A DNA stretch of 64,000 nucleotides, taken from positions 13,974,945-14,038,944 of the forward strand of contig NC_035173.2 of NCBI RefSeq assembly GCF_001659605.2, written 5' to 3'. Below are positions 39,901 through 50,421 of this stretch, piece after piece. A program made the translations under genes and the position numbers. Source of the DNA: Manihot esculenta. Lineage: Eukaryota > Streptophyta > Magnoliopsida > Malpighiales > Euphorbiaceae. How positions within the stretch are numbered: the first letter of the stretch is position 1; each line of letters opens with the position of its first letter. A model generated the notes under the pieces. That model searched no databases. It was not told the origin of the DNA and saw nothing but the letters and a program-made list of their open reading frames with translations.

Positions 39901-42900
39901 CTTGGATTTCGTGGCCTTTCTTAGAACGTACTTGATATCAAAGGCTGACAATATTACCGCCTAAGTAGATAGGCGCCTTGACAGTTCCGATCTATGTAGA
40001 ACATTTTGCAGTGGATAATTTGTTCTGACTTCTATGGTGTGTGACTCGAAGTATGGAAGTAGTTTTATGGCTGAAATTAGGACTGCAAATGCCAACTTTT
40101 CGAAAGGATGATAGTTCATAAATAACTACTAGGCTTTATTATCCATTGTTTTCACGAATGCGTACCGAGCAAACTGTTTCCTACGTCACAGACAAGTATA
40201 AAAATAAAACCTCATCTTCGATAGGTGAGCTTAACAATGGAGGAGATAATAAAAAAGTTTTCAAACTTTCAAATACCTCTACACATTCTCCACTCCACAC
40301 AAACTTACTTTTCCCTTTTAAGGTTTTAAAGAACAAAAGACACCTTCTGGCCGAGCATAATATACATCGACCCAGCGCTGTGACTCACCCATTCAACTTC
40401 TATACTTCATTAATAGTTTTGGGTACTTTCATGTTTTGGATGGTGCTAATCTTCTCAGAATTTGCTTGTATGCCTCTTTCTGAGATTATATACCCTAAAA
40501 ACTTTTCAGCTTGTACTCAGAGGGTGCACTTTTTAGGATTCAATTTCATATCCGCCTTATCGAGTACGTCAAAGACTTTTCAGATATCTTCTGGATAGTC
40601 TTTCAAGGATTGGCTCTTTACTACCATGTCATCCACATACACTTCGACTGTTGACCCCACTATGTCTTTAAAAATGCCTAACACCATCCTCTGTTAAGTC
40701 GCCCCTACGTTTTTTAATCTAGATGGCGTCACCTTATAGCAGAAAACCCCTTCATCTATTATGAATGCAGTTTTCTCTGCATCCTCAGTGTCCATTATGA
40801 TTTGGTGGTAACTTGAAATGGCATCAAGAAAATAAATCCTTGCATGACCTAAGGTCGAGTCTACTAACCTATCGATAGACGGCAATAGGTAATGATCTTT
40901 TGGACACACTTTATTTAGGTCAGTAAAATCCATGTACATTCTCCATTTGCCATTAGCCTTTTTCACCAGGACCACATGGTTTGATCACCTGCTGCCTCTT
41001 CAGCGCAAACCTACTTTTCTTTTGTTGGACCGATTTGATGGCTTTGTTAACAGACAACTTATGAGTGATGAGAGTTGGGTCCATCTCTGTTACATCTTTT
41101 AGAGACCATGCGAAAGTGGTTACTCGGCATTTTAGCACTCTATTAAATGAGTCTTCATTTCACCAGTTAACGCAGTATCGAACCGTACCTTTTGATCCTT
41201 ATCTAGCTGGACCTCTTCTACTGGGTTTGTTGGTTCTGATTTTATATGAGATTCCGGCTTCTCAACAAGTCGATGGGCATAGCTACTTTCTCGAGACTTT
41301 TTGTAGAATGTTTGTAACATTTTTTGGCTAACCTTGGGTTGCTTTGAACAATGACTATCCTCATTTGAGTTGGTAACTTAAGACACATATCATCCATGTT
41401 AATAACTATACTATGGCAGTTTATAACTAGGAGGCCGAGTATCACATTATAGGAAAATGGGATATCAACCACTGCGAACTCTGTATACAACTCCTGCCTA
41501 TATTTCTCATCATCTAGCACTAGAGGGAGGTTCAGTACTACTATGGTCTTATCTCCTAATCCTACTAACGGATAAGAAACTTTGACAAGACTATTTCTAT
41601 CCAAGCCTAACTTGTTAAAAATATTTAAAATGAGAAGATTAACAGAACTACCTGTATCCACCAATACTCGTCTTACTTCATACCCGTTTAAAAAGATTTT
41701 GACGATCATTGGATCATTTTGGAAGAATGCTAGTGCTTTGTCTGCAGGGCCGAACCTTACTTCCTGTTTGGTCTATGGCTCATGTTCAACTAACAGGACA
41801 TCTTCTGCTACGCGCTTATTCTTCCCTTTGCTATCAGCAGGTCCTCTTGTAATGACATGTATGATCCCAGCCATTTTAAGAGAAAGAGGAAAGATTTCTT
41901 TTTCACAGAAAAGGAACAAGAGACCAATTTCAATCCAAATGAACGGAAAGAATTCAATGGATTTATCGACAACTGAACTAAATGATGCAGCCAAAAAATA
42001 AACCTATAGTGTGATTGGCTAGACCTACAAGAAAGAGAACGTGACGCTCAAGTCAGTATACTGGAGATTAGGGCGAACGTAATGAATTGTTTAGAATTTG
42101 AGTAGTATAAGAATTACGTACATTTATTTCTGTGATCATTATCCTTTTATACTATAAAAAGATGGAATAAATATAACATTTCCTAATAATCCGGCTATGA
42201 TGTGGTTGGTTACGTGATAAGAAATTCCACCAGATTGACTGGTCAGACATCCCGTGATTACAAGCGTAATGAAAATCTGCTGAATTATGCCTGCTAATAA
42301 TAACTTTATGCTGAGACTCGACCAATCATGGAAAGGTAAGTCTTGATGATGAATTAGGTGTTAAGATGTCCTAATCTTTCTTTGCTTGGGTGAAATAGCA
42401 TTACCTACTTATCAGCTCCTTGCCACATGAATTTGCTTTGTAACGACAGTTCATGGCTTATTTCATATGACTCTTATACAACATCACGTATAAAATATTT
42501 TTTAATTAAAATTACATATAATGTTTAATAAACATTTGTTGTAGAAGATCATGGTGATTTAACTAATAATAAAATTTATTTATATTATTATTTAAAATAA
42601 ATACAAAGAAAATAATTTTAAGATAATAATTAAAAAAATATATTTAAAATTATTTTATTGAATAACATGATAATTTTTTTTGTTCGTGTTGCTTAAATTT
42701 TGGGAAGTGTTCCTCTTAAATTTTTTTCCTCCCGTCCCCTTAACTTTTGATTTTTTTTCTTTATTTATTTATGCATTAACCCTGTCCTTTTGAATTTCTT
42801 TTTTAATTTGAGTAGTTTTAATTTGTTTTTTAAAATTTTTATAAAAATTAAATAGCATTTATCTATTAATTTTATCCTAAAAAGATATATATTTATATTT

Positions 42901-43670
42901 TTATATTGACTTGACATAATTTTGAACTGTTATATTTTTTTTAAAAAATATAAGTTCATTTATTTATAAGAAAAATAAATCATTTAAATTTTACAGCATA
43001 ACAAAGGCAACAACAAACTCACAAATGTTAAAATTTATTTATTTTTTTAAATGTTCTTTATTTTTTTAAATTTATTTTTCTAAAAAATAAAAAGAAAAAA
43101 ATTAAAATTATAATATATTAAAAAATTTAATACTTGCCGTGCAAACAGGATGAAAATTTTAGTTTTTTTACAATACAACCCACTCAATAGGTTATAATTT
43201 TAATTAAACGCTGGAGATTGAGCAAGCATTTAGCTATAAATTCTATTTTATTGGATGATTTGAGCAGACAAAATTTGAAACACCAAAAGGAAATGATCCA
43301 GTGATCTTAAACCTTACCACAATGGGTAAAGGCCAAGCATGGGTGAATGGCCAAAACATTGGTCGCTACTGGATTTCATTTCTTACATCCAAAGGCCATC
43401 CTTCACAAACATGGTATGCATCTAGCGATTTTCCAAATGTGAATATCATCTAATTCTTAAACAATGTCTGTCTACTAGTTAATGTTGTTGATGTTGGTTC
43501 TGTTTAGGTACCATGTTCCACGAGCATTTCTTAATATGTCTTCTGCAAATCTTCTAGTTATATTGGAAGAGTCCAATGGAGATCCTTCGAAGATTTCAGT
43601 GAACACAGTTTCCACCAAAACCTTACCACATTATATTTCTAGTAATCATTTCCGCAAAAATTCAATGTAA
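27944..43670 (+). CDS. BGAL6: Beta-galactosidase, GH35, BGAL6/MUM2-like; 17 exons, 725 aa
   Basis: Removes terminal beta-galactosyl residues from cell-wall or mucilage polysaccharides in the apoplast. Exons: 27944-28117, 32567-32662, 32731-32843, 32930-32996, 33087-33179, 34291-34434, 34506-34600, 34670-34775, 34852-34936, 35054-35172, 35866-36027, 36133-36406, 36486-36604, 36694-36807, 36885-36992, 43268-43413, 43508-43670. All phases join without a stop. Residues 1-22 look like a signal peptide; [10 protein letters not shown] opens the mature enzyme. The GH35 signature [13 protein letters not shown] (174-186) holds acid/base Glu185; WTENW gives nucleophile Glu256. There is no C-terminal lectin domain, matching the short BGAL6 type (about 720 aa). 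Introns 4 and 5 are GC-AG. Intron 1 (4.4 kb) and intron 15 (6.3 kb) hold retroelements. The exon 6 end could be 3 bp shorter (CCG or GTG as last codon). It appears functional; the orthology is from family knowledge. Confidence 0.93.
29380..31763 (-). mobile_element. Decayed LTR element in intron 1
   Basis: Two direct repeats of about 450-500 bp (29400-29880 and 31275-31745) share long stretches, for example around 29463-29570 and 31350-31460. The right copy appears to start TGATGCGGAATCCC at 30872 and end ACACACATCA at 31763. Just left of it the minus strand reads TTGATATTAAAACATAGGTC, a degraded version of the initiator-Met primer site. This suggests a minus-strand LTR retrotransposon with a shortened left LTR. 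I found no coding frame between the repeats. Confidence 0.55.
31829..32280. mobile_element. Old hAT-type foldback MITE in intron 1
   Basis: It begins GGGAGTGAACATTTGGTTGA, alignable to the intact MITE start TAGGGGTGAGCAATCGGT at 3945. Repeated GAACCAAATCGAATTGAA-like blocks follow and invert towards the right end. Target duplications are no longer recognisable. It sits about 290 bp before exon 2. Confidence 0.5.
35312..35737. mobile_element. Degenerate hAT-type foldback MITE in intron 10
   Basis: The left end AGGTGAGGATGAG and right end ATGCTCACCC are imperfect inverted repeats. The interior carries the TTCGGTTCAAATC / GATTTTGATCAAAATCG foldback composition of this MITE family. It accounts for much of the 693-bp intron between exons 10 and 11. 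Confidence 0.55.
37415..37711 (-). pseudogene. Ty1/copia pol fragment in intron 15
   Basis: A 98-codon minus-strand frame. [13 protein letters not shown] followed by [20 protein letters not shown] and VDAFE matches the linker between integrase and RT of plant copia polyproteins (the EPxxYxxAxxxxxWxxAMxxE block). It ends in sequence unlike RT. No LTRs were found around it, so it is an isolated relic. Confidence 0.65.
38396..38416. repeat. (TA)n microsatellite
   Basis: About ten uninterrupted TA units within intron 15, 390 bp left of the Tat-type element. Confidence 0.8.
38807..42486 (-). mobile_element. Complete Tat-type LTR element in intron 15, target duplication CGTAT
   Basis: LTRs at 38807-39334 and 41983-42486 begin TGATG and the outer right end is ACATCA. 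CGTAT flanks both ends (38802-38806 and 42487-42491). The 2.65-kb interior is a contracted minus-strand pol. The protease is at 41242-41709 ([14 protein letters not shown]), RT at 40694-40975 ([14 protein letters not shown]), and an RNase H-like region at about 39870-40130 ([20 protein letters not shown]). No integrase frame is readable. It sits between exons 15 and 16, antisense to the host gene, and adds 3.7 kb to that intron. Confidence 0.88.
39870..41709 (-). pseudogene. Tat-type pol remnant (protease, RT, RNase H)
   Basis: The protease segment keeps the catalytic DTGSS and the loop [13 protein letters not shown]. The RT segment covers fingers and palm up to [17 protein letters not shown] but is frameshifted and lacks a readable YIDD box. 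RNase H follows further left, with stops. Order and strand agree with a minus-strand Ty3/gypsy element. The many breaks mean no active enzyme. Confidence 0.75.
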
Positions 43671-45001
43671 TAGTACATTAATTTTACTATTTTCATTTTT
43701 TTTATAATTAACTCATAAATACTTAATTTTTATAAAAATATAATTTAGTTTTTAATCACAATATTTTTTGCAATTTAATTAACCTATTTCGTTCATACAT
43801 TCTAATCTTGTAAAATTAGAATTGAGCGAAATTCAAAATAAAATGGTAAATTTTCATTTATGTTCAGTTTATGCAATTGGAATTAAAATCTTTTTTATTT
43901 TTTAAAAATACTTGATTTACATATATAACTTGTTTTATCAGTTTGAAATAGGAGTAACGTGCTCTTTATAAGAATCTTAGCGCGCTTCTCTCTTTGAATT
44001 AGCATTTAGAGTGAATTAAGTCTGACTCAAATTTAACATCATATTAGAGTTTTTTATAAAATGTTGAGTTTTATGAGAGGATATATTAAATTTCACGTCG
44101 ATTTAGAATAAGAGTAACGTAATAAAGAGTTTTAAGTACTCCTTTCTCTTAAGATAGCTTTTAGGACCGTTGAGCTAAACCTGATCCTTAATGAAAATTA
44201 ACCTATACTTTTCATATACTTTTCACTTAACCGTAACTATTTTGCATATGCTGTTCATAGTTCAATACAATATTTCCAAATCAAAATTAATAAACATGAA
44301 AAACAAAATTCATATTAAAATATTTAATTTTTCCAAATATCTTTTTTATAAATATCCAAATAATTCATTCACACTTAAAAATTTAACAATCAATAATTCA
44401 ACTACTCAATTAATCCTTCCAAAAGGATTTTGTAACATACAATTCAACATAATTCCAAAAAGATTGCAAATTTCCTATTTAATACTTTACACTTATTAAC
44501 CAAATTTCCATTTAATCCAACTTGTTTTTTTTTTTTCTTATTAATCATTAAAGTTTCATTCTAATACTTTTAACTTTCAAATATTCATCAAACCTACCAA
44601 TTTCTTAAAACTATTATAAAAGGATAACATGAATATGCTTCTCGTATGAACCTCCAAGTTTTAGCCATGGTCAAAATACCCTTCCAAAACTTCTATTTTA
44701 GTCAAATTAATTTCTAACATCCTTTAATTCAATCTAAATTAAATTTATCATAAAAGATACCAAAAATTCACATTTTAATCACATATTTGAATTCAACCAC
44801 TTAAGCAAATTTATGCCAAAAATTTCTTTTTATCCTATTTATTAATTATTTAAACATTACGTAATCGAAAAATTCAAATATAATCTTTTAGAAGTATGAG
44901 CCTTTATGGATACGTTTGATGAGTTTAATATCATGGACTCTGGTATAAACAAAATAAATTTCTGATTCAACATGATTAGATTCAACAAAGAATGTACTTA
45001 A
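43671..45001. other. AT-rich DNA between BGAL6-like gene and MULE relic
   Basis: No gene is supported; the 102-codon frame at 44191-44499 is low complexity. About 43950-44005 and 44108-44165 are imperfect direct repeats around GAGTAACGT, probably part of an unrecognised short interspersed repeat. Confidence 0.5.
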
Positions 45002-45285
45002 TAAAGATGATGAGAAGATATTGATGTTGAAGAAGACAATGAGGTTGTTAATATAGAAATCATTAAAAAAAATGATGGAATAGAGAAAGATAAAGAAACA
45101 TAGTATGGTTTGGATGGAGAAGAATGCAATAATTCAGATTTAAGTATAAGTGAATATGATCTAAATATAGATGGGCAGGATGATAGTTCTTACATTGAAT
45201 CGGTTACAATGAGGCAAGTATAAGTGAATTGAAGGAATGGGATTTTAAAAGAGAATATAGCTATATGTTTATGAAGAATAACAAT
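45002..45285 (+). pseudogene. Mutator-like transposase relic, N-terminal half
   Basis: Plus-strand reading gives an acidic stretch (EEDNEVVNIEIIKKNDG, EECNNSDLSISEYDLN) with two stops. It then approaches the MuDR N-terminal domain and is cut at 45285 by the Tekay insertion. The reading continues at 61433 after the duplicated ACAAT. It is part of the same gene as 61433-62487. Confidence 0.6.
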
Positions 45286-46371
45286 TGTAATACCCGGCTA
45301 GACTTCGGTATCGGAATTCCTACCGTCTGATGGAATCTCTGATATCGGAAACCTCTAGAAGGGTAATATCATGTTTTCATAAAATATTTTAATGTATTTT
45401 AAGGTTTTAAGTAAGAAAGAAATCAAGTTTTGAATGAAAAGACCATGGAGGCATTTTCCAGGTTCGGTCGCCGAACGTGGGATGGTTTAGGAGGCCAAGT
45501 TAGGCTTTCGAAGGTGGCAAAGGTTCGGCCGCCGAACTTGCATGAGTTTAGGGGGCGTCTTCGGCTTCCGAAGGTTGCCTGGTCAGCCCCTATTTAAGGG
45601 CTCCATGGCCGAAACGAGCGAGTTTTTTCCCCATTTTCGGCCACGGTGAGTTCTTGCTCTCCCATGGTTCGTTTTTGATGTTTTTCCTCCAATCCTTCAT
45701 GTTTTAACAAGCTTTATGTTGATTTGAAGAGATTTGAACAAAAGAACAAGTTTTGGAAACTTGGAGACTAAAGAGCGGATGTCTCCCACCTCCAAGTTGG
45801 ATCATCTCTCCTCTCGTTCTACAAGAGGTAAGAGTAGATCCATAGTTCCTTTCATGTTTTAAGTAAGTTTTATGAAGTTCCTTGGGGTAGAAATGCATGT
45901 GTAGGTTTATGTTGAGTTTTTGGTTAAATGTGTGTTTATGAGCAATGTATGTTGGATATGCATGTTTGTTGTGTTGTAGATGGGGTTTAAGATGGTTTGA
46001 AGCCCTAGGAGCTTGTATGCTTGAGTATGCATGTTGTGGAATAGGAAAAATGCTTGATTGTATGAGTTGGGAGGCATTTATGCATGTTGAGCTGAGTTTC
46101 TGCCCTTTTGGGAGAAACCAGGTTCGGCAGCCGAAGGGACTTTCGGCCGCCGAACCTGTCTGTGAGGCAAGCCTTTTGGCTGCCGAGCCCTGCCCCCGAA
46201 AGTGGACTTTCGGCTCTGGAGGGGAGTTTCGGCCGCCGAAGGTGCCGCCGAACATGCATGAGTTTCGTCTCTAGAGCTCACTTTCGGCCGCCGAAGGTGC
46301 CACCGAAAGTGGCTGGGTTTCTGCTCTGGAGGGACTTTCGGCCGCCGAACCTGCCGTCGAAAGTGCCCTGT
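45286..46371 (+). repeat. 5' part of a plus-strand Tekay LTR (outermost insertion in the MULE)
   Basis: It begins TGTAATACCCGGCTAGAC right after ACAAT (45281-45285). It is collinear with the first 1086 bp of the LTR at 47924. It breaks at 46371, where a minus-strand LTR starts (TGTAACGACCCGG). Its other end appears to be 60653-61427, which finishes in TTACA followed by ACAAT. Confidence 0.85.
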
Positions 46372-47923
46372 TGTAACGACCCGGAAACCGGACCATTACC
46401 GGCGCTAAAATCCAGATCGACTTAAGGTCGCCTGGACCCGTAGCAAGCCTTAACATACATCTGAAAACCTATTTAATCCCATACATGATCAACAACATAC
46501 ATAAAAATTCAAAACTTTTCCTGTCATACATTCATTCTTTCATTCATTTACCAAACTTAACCTGTACATACATTATACATCATCATGATCATAAACATCG
46601 ACCCCTCTATGGGATCTCATCAATGCCTCAATGGGCAACATAACATGAGTTGAGTTGGTTTACATAAACATCATAAAACATCTAAGATCATGTATTAAAG
46701 GGATAACAACATTCTATGGTCAAGCACATCTCTAACATCCATAGACATCATTACATTACTTCATTATACTATTCTTAACATTACACAACCATTTATCATG
46801 TCCACTAACTAACTATTACATGACACATAACTTTACTCTTCTTGAACTCCTGATCTAGCCCGTACCTGCAAACCTGGGGGTTAAGGGAGAGGGGTGAGCT
46901 ACTAGAGCCCAGTGAGCAGAATAATAAAACATTTAAAACATATGATAACATGGAATGCATCACAACACAATCATATCACATCAAGGATGAATTTGTCACC
47001 CATGGTCCTCTACATGGTCCAACTGTGCCAGGGGTGTATAATGGGCCTCACTGGTCTTTCCCTTACATAACATAGCATAACATAACATGGTCCAACTGTG
47101 CTAGGGGCGTAGAATGGGCCTCACTGGTCTTCCGTACCGTATCATCATCATATCTTAACTTACGAGGACTAAGGGATCATTCAACATTCACCCGCATCAT
47201 CAACATATTATGCAATGCACATATTCATGATTTCTAATGCAAGCACCCTATTATATAGATATCATGGCATTCATGATGCGTGAAACATGCTAAAACTGAT
47301 TTATTTATTTTAAAGTATAAAGAGTTATTCCACTCACCTCTGGCTAGCTCTGACAGACACTGAAGCAGCTGTACTCACTGCTGGGGTCCTCGGTTCCTCG
47401 AGTCCGAACCTACACAGGTGGACTCAAATGAGGGACCAAACATACAGGAACAAGACTCTAAAATACTCCCCAAAAACCCCCTAAAAATACCTCAAAACAT
47501 CCATGGAAAACATGCAAAGGAAGGCTGAACAGGGCACTTTCGGCGGCAGGTTCAGCGGCCGAAAGTCCCTCCAGAGCAGAAAGTCAGGCAGGTTCGGCGG
47601 CACCTTCGGCGGCCGAAACTCCCAGACAGAGACGAAACTCGACTTTCAGGGGCAGGCTTCGGCAGCCGAAAGGCTTGCTTCCCAGGCAGGTTCGGCGGCC
47701 GAAAGTCCTTCGACTGCCGAACCTGGTTTCTGCCAAAGAGGGCAGAAACTCGGCTCCTCAACCTCAAATGCCTCCCAAACCTTCCAAACTTGCCAAATCC
47801 TATTCTACAACATGCATACTCAAGCATACAAGCTCCTAGGGGTTTTAAACCATCAAAAACCCCAACTACAACACTTCAAACAACTCACATTGTTCATAAA
47901 CATACATAAACCCATAAATATAA
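46372..47923 (-). repeat. 3' LTR of a minus-strand Tekay element, left part
   Basis: It starts TGTAACGACCCGGAAACCGG. It is interrupted at 47923 by the full-length plus-strand element and resumes at 57864. The combined length without insertions is about 2.23 kb, the same as the LTR at 14397-16625. Confidence 0.85.
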
Positions 47924-50190
47924 TGTAATACCCGGCTAGACTCCGGTATCGGAATTCCTACCGTCCGGTGGAATCCCGGATGTCGGAAACCTCTAGAAGG
48001 GTAAAAGTATGTTTTTATGATATGTTTCCATGTTTTTAATAAATTTAAGTATGTTTTTAAATGAGTTTTTGCATGAAAAGTCCTTGGAGGAAAACCCAGG
48101 TTCGGCCGCCGAAAGTCAAGTTCGGCCGCCGAACATACATGCGTTTTGGAGGCACGTTAGGCCCCCGAAAGCATGAGTGAGGGCAGTCCAGGTTCGGCCG
48201 CCGAATCTCAAGTTCGGCCGCCGAACATGGCATGCATGCGGAGGCAAGTTCGGCCCCCGAACGTGGTCTGGCCAGCCACTATAAAAGGGGCACTTAGCCG
48301 AAATGGGCGAGCTTTCTCCCATTTTCGGCCACAGCTAGCTTCCGACCTCCCTCTCCCCAAATCTAGTGTTCTTCCTTCAAATCCCCACCATTTTTCTTGA
48401 GTTTTAAGCTTGCATTGAAGGTTTTGAACTTTTGAAACAAGTTTTGGAGCTTTGGGAACTCAGGAGCTCATTTTCGTGGATCTCCAAGTTTAGGTCGTCT
48501 CCCTCTCGATCTTCAAGAGGTAAGAGCCGATCTTAAGCTCCTTATATGTTTTAAGTAAGTTTTAAGTTGTTTTATGGGGTAGAAATGCATGTTAGGCTTT
48601 AAGTTGAGTTTATGGGTTTTGATGATGATTTGAGCAATATATGTTGATTTTGTGTGTTTGAAGTGTTGTAGTTGGGGTATATGATAGTTTGAGACCCCTA
48701 GGTGTGATATATGGTGTTTATGCATGTTTTAGAACAAGTTTATGCATGATTTGAGAGTTGGGAGGCAAATGTGCATAGAGGAGCCAAAGTTTCTACCCTT
48801 TGGCAGAAACCAGGTTCGGCAGCCGAAGGAGCTTTCGGCAGCCGAACGTGGCTGGGGAGGCAGGCCTTTCGGCTGCCGAAGTTGCCCCCGAAAGGAGACT
48901 TTCGTCTCTGTCTGGGACTTTCAGCCGCCGAAGGTGCCGCCGAACATGCATGAGTTTCGCCTCTGTCTGGGAGCTTCGGCCGCCGAACCTGCCGCCGAAA
49001 GTGCCCTGTCCAGCCATTTCTTGCATGTTTTCATGTAATGATTTCATGTTGTTTTAGGGGGGTTTTTGGGGAGTATACTAGAGTTATGTTTATGTATGTT
49101 TGGTCCCTCATTGGAGTCCACCTGTGTAGGTTCGGACCCGAGGAACCGAGGACCCCAGCAGTGAGCCAGCTGCTACAGAGTTTGTCAGAGCTAGCCAGAA
49201 GTGAGTGGAACAAACTTTAAGTTTTAAAATAAACGAAATATGAATTTTGAGCATGATCCATGCATCATGAATGCCATGAGATATAGTAGGTTGCTTGCAT
49301 TAGTATTCACGAATATGTTGCATTGCATTTATGATGTTGATGTGGATTGGTCATTGGATGATCCTTTAGTCCTCATATGATATGATGATGTTATGGCATG
49401 ATATGGTATGGAAGTCCAGGTTGTACCCATTCTACGTCCCTGGCACGATGTAAGACGAAGTCTAGGTTGTACCCATTCTACGTCCCTGGCACAGTTGGAC
49501 TGTATGATATGTTATGTTAAGGGAAAGACCGGTTGTACCCATTCTACGTCCCGGCACAGTTGGACTATGTAGATGATTATTGGTGACAATACCATCCGAG
49601 ATGTGATTTGTTGTGATGTGTTGCATTACATAATGGCATGAAATTTTAATACATGTTTTCTCTTTTCTGCTCACTGGGCTTTGTAGCTCACCCCTCTCCC
49701 CTAACCCCAGATGTGCAGGTACAGGGTAGACCAGGAGGTTAGCCAGAGATATGAAGTGTGTATGTAATAGTTAGTTTGTGGACATGACAATTGTACTATA
49801 ATGTAATGTAAGAGATTTCAGTATGTTATGTAATGAGTATTATTGAGGTTATAGATGTGCTTGACCCTATGAGTATAGTATCCCTTTTATTACATGATCA
49901 AAATGTTTTATAATGTTATGGAAGCCAACTCATCTCATGATGTATTTGCCCATTGAGGCATTGTTGAGGTCCCACAGAGGGATCATAATTATGATTATGA
50001 CTATGTACTGTATATGTTCAGGTTGAGTTGGATGTTTGAAAGAAAGGTTTTAAATTTTTATGTATTTTCTTGATCATGTATGGGATTAAACAGGTTTCCA
50101 GGATGTATGTTTGGCTTGCTACGGGTCCCGGCGGCCTTAAGTCGACCCGGATCCTAGCGCCGGTAGCGGTCCGATTTTCGGGTCGTTACA
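47924..50190 (+). repeat. 5' LTR of the full-length Tekay element
   Basis: 2267 bp, TGTAATACCCGG to GGGTCGTTACA. TATAAAA at 48280-48286 puts U3 at only about 360-390 bp, and R plus U5 at about 1.9 kb. Two clusters of TTCGGC[C/A]GCCGAA palindromes lie at about 48100-48260 and 48810-49005. Strong splice-site lookalikes occur at 48519/48520 (AAGAG^GTAAGAG) and around 49700-49720. Confidence 0.95.
48280..48286 (+). promoter_or_regulatory. TATA box of the 5' LTR
   Basis: TATAAAA in CCACTATAAAAGGGG, conserved at the same place in the 3' LTR (55893-55899) and, on the minus strand, in the LTR at 14397-16625. It is the likely promoter of the genomic transcript. Confidence 0.75.
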
Positions 50191-50193
50191 GAA

Positions 50194-50206
50194 TGGTATC
50201 AGAGCC
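50194..50206 (+). other. Primer binding site (initiator Met tRNA)
   Basis: TGGTATCAGAGCC lies 3 bp downstream of the 5' LTR. It is the common plant retrotransposon primer site. Confidence 0.93.
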
Positions 50207-50421
50207 CTAGGTTCATATGGTCGGACCTAGAGTGTCGGGCTCATAGAGGTTATAGAAGGTCAAGCACAATAGGAAAGGTCATGTCCACTAGGATAGGATG
50301 TGGAGTCCTGTCTTACATGATGATGTGAAATGCCATGATTATATACATGTGCATTGATGCTATGATATGTTTATGTGATGAGGGTTCATGTGTGCCCACA
50401 TGAACCATATGATGCTAATGC

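Noticed and set aside
27944..43670. Possibility that the beta-galactosidase is a pseudogene because its frames are short and scattered
   Set aside because: All 17 exons join in phase at splice sites with no internal stop, catalytic residues are kept and the total length matches the BGAL6 type.
44191..44499. 102-codon frame on the plus strand
   Set aside because: Asn/Ile/Leu/Lys-rich translation of AT-rich DNA with no recognisable domain and no promoter or splice context.
47503..47928. A 141-codon frame rich in FGGRFSGRKS motifs, and similar frames at 149-643, 15335-15886, 45704-46255 and 56331-56715
   Set aside because: They lie in LTRs, and the motif comes from translating the TTCGGCGGCCGAA palindromes. 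They are not conserved as a protein and lack a gene context.
48100..49010. Regularly repeated palindromes considered as a CRISPR-like array
   Set aside because: Spacing is irregular, the motif is only 12-13 bp, and it sits in a eukaryotic LTR present many times in the window.
50194..50206. Match to initiator Met tRNA considered as a tRNA gene
   Set aside because: Only the 3' complement is present, immediately after an LTR. It is a primer binding site.
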